Assembly: GCA_014526335.1 (NCBI GenBank)
Contig: JACTAT010000008.1
Location: 846,468-910,467 of the forward strand
Origin: Chrysaora quinquecirrha
Taxonomy: Eukaryota; Cnidaria; Scyphozoa; Semaeostomeae; Pelagiidae
Direction: 5' to 3'
Length of the DNA: 64,000 bases
Part shown: one piece after another, positions 10,980 to 21,900 of the stretch
Layout of the letters: the number at the start of each line of letters is the position of its first letter
Numbering within the stretch: position 1 is the stretch's first letter
Program-made: the position numbers and the translations under genes
Notes under the pieces: model-generated
The model's database searches: none
Seen by the model: only the letters and a program-made list of their open reading frames with translations
Told to the model about the DNA's origin: nothing

Positions 10980-11560
10980 TTGCAGCTGAAGAATTTAGAA
11001 TAATATAAAAATTTATTTTAAATTAAAGATTAATTTCACTTTTACTAATATTAACATTAAGACCAATACTCTTAGGTACCAAATAAACAGGGGGTGGGAA
11101 ATTTTTTCCAAACATTTAATAAACAGGGGTTTTATAAGGTCTGGGGTGGGGAAAATTAATAAACGTAGTTTACTCCTTTCACAAGTGAAATTATTTCTTC
11201 GAAAATTAATAAATGGGGGGTTGGCAATCTTAACATTATGTTCAACCAAGATTTCTGTTTAAACAGCTGAAGATTATGAATAATATTAAAATTTATTTTA
11301 AATTTGAAGATTAATTTCACTTTTACTAAATACTCCTAGGTGCCAAATAAACGGGGGAGGGATTTTTTTGGAAAATTTAATAAATGGGGGGTCCTAATAA
11401 GTTCCGGTGGTGGGGGAAGTTTAACAAACATAGTTTAATCTTTTCACAAGTGAAATTGCTTCTTTTAAAATTAATAAACTAATAAATTAATAAACAAGGG
11501 GTCCTAATAAGGTCCTAATAAGGTGGGGGAAAAAACTCAAAATTAATAAACAGGGAGGGG
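10980..11560 (+). repeat. Tandem duplication of an AATAAACAGGGGG repeat
   Basis: A block starting at about 10983 (CAGCTGAAGA, AATAATATAAAAATTTATTTTAAAT, TTTCACTTTTACTAA, TAGGTACCAAATAAACAGGGG) recurs from about 11265. A partial third unit ends at about 11560. Related motifs are at 3530-3590. Confidence 0.75.
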
Positions 11561-11779
11561 GCATTTATTTTGCATCTAAGAGAATGAAGATGAATTAAGA
11601 TGATGATACAGTTTGAGATTGACATGATTGCATGCGGCGATTAAGAGCAACATTTACATCAATTTTAAGTTTCAATGTTATTTCTGATTTACATCAAGAT
11701 TAACATAAAGGTTAAGTCAGATTAAGACTGGTTTGAAAATGAGCTCCAGTTTACAAATTAAAAATAACTTTAAGTTTAA

Positions 11780-12145
11780 CTTAAAAAATGAATGACTGAT
11801 ACTTAGACCAACACTAACACAGGCTAAGACTAATATTCAGGTGGAGTTCAAGATTAACTAACACTAAGATTAAGATTAAAATTAAGATTAACATTAACAT
11901 TAACATTAAAATTAGAATTAAGATCAAGAATAAGATTAAGATCAAGATTAAGATTAAAGTTAAGATTAAGATTTAAATTCAGATTAACATTAAGAGATTA
12001 AGATTCCAGTTTGGGTAGAAGTTATGATAAAGATTCCATTTCAGTTGAACACTAACATTAACACTAAGGCTGACAATAAGATTAAGATCAAGATCAAGGT
12101 TTAAGATAAAGATTTGGATTAAGATCCTAATTTAGATTAACAGCA
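11780..12145. repeat. Degenerate TAAGAT hexamer array
   Basis: Long run of imperfect ATTAAGATTAAGATTAACATTAA. Not the animal telomere repeat TTAGGG. Confidence 0.8.
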
Positions 12146-12249
12146 AATATAGCTACCTCAATGCACATTGCTTTTGAGGTGGAAGCTATTTTGGCGGAGT
12201 TCATTGAAGGCGGTGGTCCTCATGAGGCGGTGGTCTTAGACGGGCAAGA

Positions 12250-14110
12250 GCTAGTCTTATATACTAATTTTGTAGTAGTCAAGGTAACAATTTTGTCAGA
12301 GTATCTCCTCCCTGGCCGTTTATGTTACGCTTCTCAAACCTGCACCCTTCTCTGCAACCTATTCTGAAGTTGAGCCATCGCTTGCCATATCTTTCCTAAC
12401 TGCTACCGTTTCTGGGGTAAACGGGTGAAAAGCCCCTTCCTTTGTCACAAGGCATTGTCTTGCCCTATTAGAATCTTTTGTCTACACCCCAGACGTAGAT
12501 TGCTTGCTTACTGCATGTTAAATTCTTCTTACTTCATAACGATGGCCACAAGTAACGAAGCTGACTGAATAAATCTATTAAATTTCATGTATACCTGGAT
12601 TATTTACTGGGAAATAACAACTTTTCTAGATCTAAAAAGGTTTTAACGTTGATGTTTACATGGAAATTCAGTCAACCGGCTTGAATCGCATTGTGTTAAT
12701 GCTTCTACCCCTTTCAATTGAAACAAAATGCCATTACCTGATTTCAAAAACTTATTCAGAATTGCGTTTCATTCAAAGCAAAACAAAAACCTTTTGAAAG
12801 CGTTTGTGAAAAGTGCATTTGAAAGCCAACAAAACCAAATGTCATCCTGAAGTATAAGCTGGCTGGATAGCAGTCTCTGACTATGCAGTATGAAACAGGA
12901 CTATCAAACTACTAAAAGACAAACAGGACTACTAAACTACCAAAAGGCAAACAGTATTCTGCAGTAAACCCGCCTTCTGACACGGGACCGAATCTCCATG
13001 ATCAGACGGAGAATGCGTCTTTCAATCTCTTTTATTGCTACGCTTTTTATTAAGGATCATTTCAGAGGGAAGGAAACAAGGACGCCTAGAAAGCTAAAAA
13101 TCTCCACAAAACGGAAAAATGGACTAACCAACGGGCTTAGAAGCACGCCGAGGAAGAGAACTAAGGAAGAGAGCTGAGTACCCCGAATAATTTCAGGACT
13201 GAGAAACAGGGCTAAGGCATGGGACTTAAGACCGAGTAATTTCAGGACTGAGTAAGAGGTAAAGGAGTGGGACTGAAGACCATGAGTAATTTGATGACTG
13301 AGGAACAGGACTAAGGAATGGGACTGAAGACCATGAGTAATTTAAGGACTGAGGAGCAGGCCTTAAGAATTGGATCGAAGACCATGAGTAATTTCAGGAC
13401 TGAGGAACAGGACTAAGGAATGGGACTGAAGACCATGAATAATTTCAGGACTGAGAAACAGGAATTAGGAACAGGACTGAAGACAATGAGTAATTTCAGA
13501 AATGACTAACAGGACTAAGGAATGGGACTGAAGACCATGAGTAATTTAAGGACTGAGGAGCAGGCCTTAAGAATGGCACCGAAGACCATGAGTAATTTCA
13601 GGACTGAGGAACAGGACAAAGGAATGGGAATGAAGACCATGAATAAGTTTAGGACTGAGAAACAGGAATTAGGAACAGGACTGAAGACAATGAATAATTT
13701 TAGGACTGAGGAACAGGACTAAGGAATGGGACTGAAGACCACGAGTAATGTCAGGATTGAGGAAGAGGACTACGGAATGGGACTGAAGACCGTGAGCAAT
13801 TTCAGGACTGAGGAACAGGACTAAGGAATTGGACTCAAAACCACAAGTAATTTCAGGACTGAGGAACAGGACTAAGGAATGGGACTGAAGACCATGAATA
13901 ATTTCAGGACTAAGGAATGTGAAAAATAACAAAGTTTACAAACTAGACTAAGGAACTGGAGTGAAGACCCTGAATAATTTCAGAACTATGGAACAGGATA
14001 AAGGAACGGGACTGAAGACCATGAATAATTTTAGGACTAAGGAACATGAACAATATCAAGACTGAGGAACAGGAACAAGGAATGGGACGGGAGACCATCA
14101 GTTATATCAG
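12250..14110 (+). mobile_element. Minisatellite-bearing interspersed element, copy A
   Basis: The unique part (about 12470-13150) matches 36700-37045 plus 38225-38400, e.g. AAAATGCCATTACCTGATTTCAAAA, ACAAGGACG and AATGCGT. In both copies it is followed by a 51-bp minisatellite. No transposase or reverse transcriptase is present, so this is a non-autonomous repeat carrying its own satellite. Confidence 0.75.
13190..14110 (+). repeat. 51-bp minisatellite, array A
   Basis: About 17 imperfect copies of a 51-bp unit of the form GACTGAGGAACAGGACTAAG followed by GAATGGGACTGAAGACCATG and AGTAATTTCAG. Because 51 is divisible by 3, frames stay open through many copies. Confidence 0.92.
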
Positions 14111-14317
14111 GACTATTTAAGGAACAGGCCATAGACAAAGTAAACTGCTGTACACTAACTAATTTCAAACTTAGGAACATCATTGTGGTCTAAGGACCTT
14201 GGACTAAAACAGAGGAACAGAACTGCGATTGGTACTAGGAAAATGGACCCTTGACTAGGACCAAGGAAAAATTCTCAAGATTAGAAACTAAGAGCTAAGT
14301 AGAGAAGCACAGTTCGT

Positions 14318-14412
14318 TGAGGCGGAGGTTCTTAAGGCAGAGGTCCTTGAGGCAGAGGACCTTGAGGTGGAGGTTCTTGAGGCGGAGGTTCTACGAGGCG
14401 GTGGTCAGAGAC
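14318..14412 (+). repeat. GAGGCGGAGGTTCTT minisatellite
   Basis: Five imperfect units (TTGAGGCGGAGGTTC, TTGAGGCAGAGGTCC). The final GAGGCGGTGGTC..AGACGGGCA also occurs at 12222-12250. Confidence 0.75.
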
Positions 14413-14426
14413 GGGCATGGGCTAGT

Positions 14427-14690
14427 GGTTTCCTAATGAGTTTGTTGTTCAAACTGATGCCAAATTTCGAAGACTGGGAACAACCTCTTCGATTGTTTTG
14501 ATTGTATGCATTTGAATTGCAATTAAAATAATTAATCAACTCAATGATTGTTTAAATTGTGTGCACAGAGAATAGAAATTCCGATCTTATTGTTACAACA
14601 TTCCTGATTCCTATCTATCTATCTAGGTAGGTATATTTCTTCCGGTTTGCCGAAAACCCCTAAATCATGTTTTCATTCTTCAAACATAAA
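14427..14690 (+). repeat. Direct copy of the 9457-9710 repeat
   Basis: Same landmarks in the same order, about 88% identical by eye, with a longer CTAT run. Confidence 0.85.
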
Positions 14691-14849
14691 AACGTGTATG
14701 TATGTATGTGTGTAGACGCTTTTCCTGCCAAACTCGTAACAATAGATGAGTCACAAATATGAGGCGGTAAACTTCGAAGTCACCGTAATTGGTCATCATG
14801 AAAACAAACTATTTGACAATTACGGAATTTGTAAACAAGTAGATGATTC

Positions 14850-15665
14850 ATTGTGGTCGAGTATTTGGCAGAAGTTTTCGAAGTTCTTATTTAGATAATT
14901 AGATTTTTTCGTCCAATTAGGATGTGACTCAGTTGTTGTCGAGAAGATTCCCGAAGCCTTTTGCATATTTTGGGAATCCTGAAGGAAAATCAGAGTAACT
15001 TATTGATTAAGTTTTGTAAAATCATGGGTGATCCTGACACGTTGTTTGTAATTATAAATAAAAGGAATAACGAAAACATTTGTTTTGCATTCAGCTGTAT
15101 ACTTGACCATGCTTGTTGCGAACGTTATTTGTTATGGCCTAAGCTAAGTTTGAAATTCTAAACCAGTTGTCTCTCCGAATATTATTCGCTAATCCAAGAT
15201 TTGGTTAAGGCGGCTGGCTACATGGACAAAACGAGTTTGAGTCACTATTATTATAATGCTTATGAATGATGATGATGATGATGATGATGATGATATTGAT
15301 GATAACATTGAGAATGACATAATGACATAATGATGATTGTTGCATTGATGATGATTATGATGGTGATGATGATCACGTTGAATATTGTCATCATTATCAT
15401 CATTGTCATCACCATGATTGATGATGATGATAATGATGACAATGATCATGATCATGATGATGATATCGCTGATGATGAGAACGACATAATGATTGTTGCG
15501 TTGATGATGATGATTATTATTATTGTTATTATTATGATGATTATGATAATGATGATGAAGATGACGATAATGATAATGATTATTATGATGACAACGATTT
15601 CCATGATGATGATGACGATTATGATATCGATTATTGTCCTTCTGACATTGCCATAGCGTTGCTAT
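14850..15665 (+). repeat. CAT-core element, family II, copy 2
   Basis: Ends correspond in reverse orientation to 8640-9000. Contains ATG/CAT arrays at about 15265-15620 and about 360 bp of extra sequence (14900-15260) with no recognisable gene. The region 15665-16300 downstream shows only a 118-codon frame without motifs. Confidence 0.72.
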
Positions 15666-16302
15666 TTTTAATATTTTGTCAATTTTAATTTCGTTTTCCT
15701 ACTTTTAACTGTTTAGCTATTTATAGAATTTCTGTAGGATTTCTATAAATTGTTCAAATTAGCAACTTTTTTCCTGATGTTTATTTGAATTGGAATAACT
15801 TGGATTGCACACCTGGATAAAATTAATGACGTCAATTTTTGTCTTCTCTGTCACAATGTGTACACAAAAAGTCCAAAGTTGTAGAATGTGCCATCTAATT
15901 TAAAAGGCATTTTTAAAGAATCTGTACGGAATAGATTTTGAAAAAGATGAAATTTTTGCAGCTCTCCCTTCCAATTCATCAACGATCCTATTTTTTCTTC
16001 CTCTGGATTCTCGTCTATTGTTCCACTCTACATTTCCGCTGCAGAATTACAGAAGTCTGGCGGAGATATGATTCCCTGGCGTCCCTGGCCAATCACTTGC
16101 CGCAATTTATTGCGCAGGCAAAACCTTTCAGATTAGTAAAACCATCTAAAGAGGTTGCTGCACATCATGCGACTCCAAAGAATTTCGGTCGAGCGAGAGA
16201 ACATAAGATGTTCTTATTACTTGTGATTGCCCTCCAATCAAGCAGGCTGAAGGTGCTCCTCCTGAAAATGAAACGTACACTTTTTAGGGAGTGATTTGCC
16301 CC

Positions 16303-16560
16303 TCGACGATGATGATGATGAAGATAACCATTATTATCACAATGATCATGACCATGACGATGATGTTGATGTTGATGACCATGATTATCACAATGATCAC
16401 AATGATCATGACCATGACGATGATGATGATGATGAGGACCATGATTATCACAATGATCATGACCATGACAATAACGACAACGATAATGATAATAACATGC
16501 TGAATCTGACAGTGATGATGTCAATGATTATGATAATGATGATTTTGGTGGTGTTGCTGA
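16303..16560 (+). repeat. ATG/CAT array with 48-60 bp higher-order units
   Basis: Starts as GATGATGATG, then repeats blocks of ATTATCACAATGATCATGAC and CATGACGATGATG three times. All long frames here are Asp, His, Met or Ile homopolymer readings. 16560-17200 contains no recognised gene. Confidence 0.85.
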
Positions 16561-17203
16561 TCGTAATTTCGTTCACTCGAATCTCGCGAGCACTTTCACC
16601 TTCAATTCTGGAAAGCAATGGGCCGTTCTCGATTCCCAAATTTGCATATATAGTTATAAGATTTTGTGTCATTTTCAAAAAAGAGAACGGAGAGAGCTTG
16701 TGGCGTAATAGAAATTCTGGCATAAACTTGCATCAACTCGATAAACAAAACAAAGAATCTATCTCCCGACCTAATTGCCAATGAGTAATCACCACTAATA
16801 GCTATTTTAACAGTTGATTGCCATTCGAAAACATGTTTATGTCGACTTTCACGTGCAGTCCATGTAAATTTCGCCCAGCCGTGATTTTCACTCAATCATA
16901 ATCAATGTATTTAAAATAGTATTCCATAGTCATAACTATATCAGCCTGAAAAATTTTTATTGAAATTTGAGGGACAGATCTCCAGTAAATTAATACTAAT
17001 ATGATCCATATGTATTCTTTTCATGGTACTCATTTGCTTTTATGCACCTGCGGACCGCGAAAGCATATAAAAGTAAACGAAACTATTGAAATTAAAGACT
17101 AAAAAATGAAAAACTTTATTGAAGGACATAAACGGATAGAGTTGTTACGATCAATGATTCGAGTATGAAAACATGAAAGTGAAAACCAAACGATCATAAA
17201 AAA

Positions 17204-17276
17204 TATTGAGAGTACCCGGAAACGGGGATCGAACTCCAGACCTCTAGTTTAAGAAAGCGGTGGTTTAGACCAGTTC
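17204..17276 (-). repeat. tRNA-like sequence, minus strand
   Basis: On the minus strand, GTGGCGAACTGGTCTAA (A-box-like, class II style) and GGAGTTCGATCCCCG (good B-box) are correctly ordered. No clean anticodon stem, so a SINE or pseudogene is favoured. Confidence 0.45.
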
Positions 17277-17411
17277 GCCACAGTAGAAAATGCTGCTAAT
17301 TGATGTTTATTGTAAATTAATTGCTTTTTGCTAATGATATCATTAATGCCGACACTTACGGCGACTTCAAAGTTAATCTATTGTTACATTTTGGCAAAAA
17401 AAGAGCGTCTT

Positions 17412-17416
<5 letters not shown>

Positions 17417-17446
<30 letters not shown>
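17417..17446. repeat. (CT)n microsatellite
   Basis: About 14 uninterrupted CT dinucleotides. Confidence 0.95.
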
Positions 17447-17448
<2 letters not shown>

Positions 17449-17525
17449 CCTGTATCCGTGACATCGCATCCCCACATAATGTGCTCATCCTTCGCACATA
17501 AAAACCATTGTCTAATGCACGTTTT

Positions 17526-17800
17526 TTTACAAGCAGCACCTTTATAAGGAACTCGAGTCTGAAAATTGCCAATAAATTAAGGAAACTTAAGGAACTGTAA
17601 CTGTGGAAACTAGGATGAAAGAGTATTAAGAGTCACTTTTTCAAGAACAAGATGGTTTGTACAAATAAATAACAGAATAGATATTAAAGGTTAGAAAATG
17701 AAGCAAGTTTACAGAATGTATATGTGTGTACATAAATGTGCATGAGTGTATATGAATTTACTGTAAAAATTTATATTCAAACATATCTCACAAAAAGATT
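17526..17800 (-). mobile_element. AGTTCCTTAA-rich MITE, copy 2
   Basis: Reverse complement of 8330-8637. CACCTTTATAAGGAA, GAGTCTGAAAATTGCC and AATTAAGGAAACTTAAGGAACT correspond to the right end of the first copy, and TTTACTGTAAAAATTTA to its middle. Confidence 0.65.
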
Positions 17801-17908
17801 GAGTTCAAAGAAGTATTGAATGGCAGTGGTGCGAGAAAAAAAGAATGGATAACTAGTGTGAGAATAGAGAAAAGCTCATGAGAGCGCAGATGCATAGAGA
17901 GAAGAAAC

Positions 17909-18454
17909 CAGTGGGGTCACCACGAGGTGGACTGGGGTGGACATGTCCACCCCAGTTCTCTCAGACATCGATTTTCCAATTCTTCGAAATCCGTAATAAT
18001 ATTCACGGGAGGGGGGGGCGCAAGATTTTCATCAAAAGTGGAATGAGCTCACTTCTACCGACTTTGTATGCATTGGTGAATATCAGCGCAACTTAACCAG
18101 TCACAGATGGCATCGTGTGAAACATCGCATAATTTTGTGCTCTTAGCAATCAAGAAAATGTCACAAAAACATGGTCTTTAATTTTGAATGCAGTAAATTT
18201 CGAAAACTTTTCGTCGTTGTTACATCGTTGTTATATGTCTTATGCCTGTCAGTGGGATAATTTTTGCAAGTTAGTAGTAAATAGTTGAATTTTGCTTGCT
18301 TCTTTTTCATCTTAGGTTGATTTAATATGGGCGTTGACCACCTTTTCCGAGCGTTTGAAGGGCGTGCTCCCAAAAATTTTTCCCCGAGGGCTACGCCCCC
18401 AAACTCCCAAGAATTTTCGTCCACCCCAGTATTTTTAGTCTGGGAACGCCACTG
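17909..18454. mobile_element. hAT-like non-autonomous element, 546 bp
   Basis: Flanked by a perfect 8-bp direct repeat GAAGAAAC at 17901-17908 and 18455-18462. Ends are CAGTGGGGTCACC and, inverted, CAGTGGCGTTCCC. Subterminal GTGGACTGGGGTGGAC and its inverse GTCCACCCCAGT are present at both ends. Eight-bp duplications and CAGTG termini are typical of hAT elements. No transposase frame, so it was mobilised in trans. Confidence 0.85.
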
Positions 18455-18769
18455 GAAGAAACCTGAATAGTTTTACTTAATTTAAAAAAAGAACAAAGAA
18501 GAAAAAGCCTTGGTGAAAAGAGCCTTGTACATCGTCTGATCATAACTATGGTCAGATGGTGCTTATACTGAACAATATAGACAGTAAGGAGGGTAGTGAC
18601 AAAAATTCAAAGATTTGTGACAAGCAACAGTATAAAGAGCTTCTAGCCTCATTTTGTCGAAAATTGAGGAACTGCAGTCTCAACTCAGATCAAAGGTTTG
18701 GTTCCTTAAAAAAAGGCGTTTTGCGACGAAATGTTAGCAACTGAGTGTAGTTTTTCGACACAAAACCTA

Positions 18770-18833
18770 GAAAGAGCGGGCCGGGGCGGGCTAGCCGCAT
18801 GCGCGTTGCACCGCGCGTCGCGTGCCTGGTTTT
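18770..18833 (+). promoter_or_regulatory. GC/CpG-rich promoter patch of CFAP107
   Basis: About 60 bp dense in CG dinucleotides (GCGGGCCGGGGCGGGC, GCATGCGCGTTGCACCGCGC) in an AT-rich setting, 150-215 bp upstream of the CFAP107 start. Likely core promoter; no TATA box seen. Confidence 0.5.
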
Positions 18834-18867
18834 CTTCAAGCCTCTTTCCCATTACGAGAACTTTGTT

Positions 18868-18879
18868 GTTACCAGCAAC
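18868..18879 (+). promoter_or_regulatory. RFX X-box candidate
   Basis: GTTACCAGCAAC fits both half-sites of the X-box consensus GTNRCC-N(0-3)-RGYAAC with zero spacer. It lies 105 bp upstream of the ATG of a ciliary gene, where RFX sites are expected. A second half-site, GTTGCC, follows at 18883-18888. Confidence 0.55.
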
Positions 18880-18984
18880 AGAGTTGCCAAAACAACAAGA
18901 TTTATCACAATTGTTACGTTCAGTTGTTGTGGATTTTCCCTTACCTTATAAATACAAAATTTAAGATTCTGATGATCAAAGAAA

Positions 18985-21900
18985 ATGGAAACCAGCAAGT
19001 GGAAGTTACCAGGTTGGCGTATAGAGCAAAGATATAATAATCGAGTCCTCATTGGAAATTGGAATGAAGAAAACCGCCTGGTAAGAAAAAGAGAGTTATT
19101 TTTTGTGCCTTTCAACTGTTCACACATTTGTGCTTCTCTCTCGCCTCTGACATTTGGGCACTCATTAAAGCAAATAAAACAATTTTCCATGATTCTCTGT
19201 TGGTCGTTGAATAGCCTACCTCTGAGACAGCCACCTCTCAAAACCCCCCAAACCCTCGTGGCTGGAAAGCAAGCTCATCTCCAACAATTCATCGGTGCAA
19301 TCAAGTGAATGAAAGTTGCACACTGAGGGACTGAACTGTACATGAGCAATCCAAAAATTTATACAAACAGTGCCAGAGAATAGCTGTCAACAGCACAATG
19401 CCATTGAATAGCATGGCATGTGAGACTTATATTAGAAAATCCCCTCCTACCATGAAAAAAAAAAACGATTTTTCCAATATGTCTTAGTAAGATAAACTAA
19501 TTTTTGCCTCCAGGCTTCTTTTGAGCATTCTGTCAATCATACTGAGCTTTAAACTTGTCTTGGGTGGCTAACAGTATTCTGTGAATAAACAAAATAGCGA
19601 AATAACAAAATTACGAAATTACGAAATAGCAAAATAGGTAATGAAGTAGTAGTTTTCTTTAAATAATAATAAAACACATGCAATTGCATGCATAAAAAAA
19701 TATAATGGCCTAATACCAACCTCTGCTTTGCACCAAAGATCGTGGCCATTTCTGCACCCCCAGTGCTTGTTAAAATGGAGTAGTGTGTATAAATTTTTTG
19801 TATATGCCTAGTTTCCCGTCCACCCTATCTGGCGCAAAAAAGGGAGAAAAAGATAATTGGTGATATAATAACTCATGCAATATTTCTTGAATACAGTAGA
19901 AACGAACTTTTCCTTAGAGTATGGAAATTGTAATTTCTCGAAAACAATTTTTTGGCCAATTTTTTTTTAAACTTTTTTTCTTTAATTCATACTAAAATTT
20001 TCAAATTTTGAGTACTGAAAGTTTCTTAAGAGTTTCTTGAATATCCATATTTGCAACATAGTTATTCTATCTGAATGATGTTTCAAACCCATTTATCGAT
20101 TGTATTTGAATACATATCAGTTTCCTGTTTATCTGCTTGTCACAAAAATGCAATATTGCAGACGAAACACAAGAAATAAAAGAGCATTTTTCGCTGTCTG
20201 AGGTGAAAAGTTTCCTAGGCAAAAATTTTCCAGTATTGGAGTTTCTTAAATTTCTGGCCATTCGAGGGTCTGGCTTTCTTATTAAGGGTTTCTTATAAAA
20301 AGAATATGTGTATTTCGTTATTTTGCTATTGTGTTATTTTGCTATTTCGTCATTTCACTTTTTTGTTTTTCACTGCATACCGTTGGCCATCTTAGATTAG
20401 TTACCTATTAGATTTATCTAATCAAAAATCAGATGAAACTGGAATGAGAAGTCTTAGTATGCTGGTCACAAGATCACCTTGATGGGAAATGTGAAACCTT
20501 GTTTTTTGCCTGTTTGATAAGTTCCGTTCTGTTTTCTAATCGCTTGTTTTCAAAACTCTGTTACATTTCACTCTTTTCTCTTTTTAGTTTCAATCTGGTA
20601 ACATGAAATCAAACAGTACTCACAGGACAGATTTCATCAAATATGGGAATTTTGTTGCTGACAATAAAAGTAGACAATCTGCTCTTCTGAAGAATGAAGT
20701 AAGTTTCAGAATCCCTTCTTTATAACATAGATTTCAACCTTCTTTCACTGTTTACTTTTAATGACTTGGAAAAATTCTGTAAATTGTTGAAGGCAAAATG
20801 ATGCAAAATAAATACAAAACTTTCAAAAGTTACAATTAAATAAATCAGAACTGAATACTGTTATTTTTCTAATTATTGTCCATGGTTACGAACAAGGTTA
20901 ACAAGAAAGTATAGGCCTTCTTCTCAGCCTACATCATAACTGATAAGGATATCAAGGAAGACGACGGGCAGACCACAATCCAACAGTGCTCCCAAGCAGA
21001 GATAACAAGGAATATCATGATGGTCATCATAACAATAACAATAAATAGATAATAATCAGTCCTTGACATTTAAGCTTGATGCTTGCTGGGTATTTTATAT
21101 TTTTTGCAACCTTGAGTTGAATAAGTGCCCCTTGGACTGAGCTGCCTATTAGGCTGAACCAGGTCATTCCTTTGATGATAAAGCTCAGTGGAAACGTCGT
21201 TGGCTCTCTGATCATGCAGTCCAGGTTCGAATCCCATATATTGTGGTATGTCACTTGTGGAAAAATAGATCCTATGTGTTCTGGAGGAGAGCCTTGGGCT
21301 GTAAGACTTGGAGAGTTACTCGGCGATTTCATTGAGCTCTATAACTTAGTGGAAACGTCGTTGGCTCTCTGGTCATGCAGTCCAGGTTCGAATCCCATCT
21401 ATTGTGGTATGCCACTTTTGGAAAAATCTATCCTATGTGGCCTATGTATTTAAATAACGATAACGCATATACGTTTGCATGGATGAGTGCAGTTTCTTAA
21501 TCAATGGGGATCAGAAAATAAATAATGCTGGATCATTTTATGAATATATGCATGTGAATAAATTTGTTGAGAAACCAGAGAGAACACAACGTTTTCAGCA
21601 ACAAACTATGTACACAACAAGCATTTATTCTTACAAATAAATGTGCCTATGCTTTTCGAAATGAAGCCTGATGCAACATAACAATTCATGAACAAACATA
21701 ACAAAAATTCAGAACATAACAAAACGAGTCATTATTCTAAATGTAAATTGTGTGATACTTATTCTTAGTAACCAGATTCCATTTCAGTAACTTTTTCTTC
21801 AATTCATCAAAGCTTATTTAAGGGGAAGTATTTCAGCCCAAAGTTATGGGATTATCTTTATAGTACCTCCTGAGACAAAATGCCAAGAAGATAATGAAAT

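Noticed and set aside
11780..12145. Interstitial telomere repeats
   Set aside because: The hexamer is TAAGAT-like and degenerate, not TTAGGG.
13190..14110. Possible CRISPR array, because of regular 51-bp repeats
   Set aside because: Units are contiguous and imperfect with no unique spacers, and the genome is animal.
15938..16294. 118-codon open frame as a gene
   Set aside because: No recognisable domain, no supporting neighbour exon, and it ends in the ATG array.
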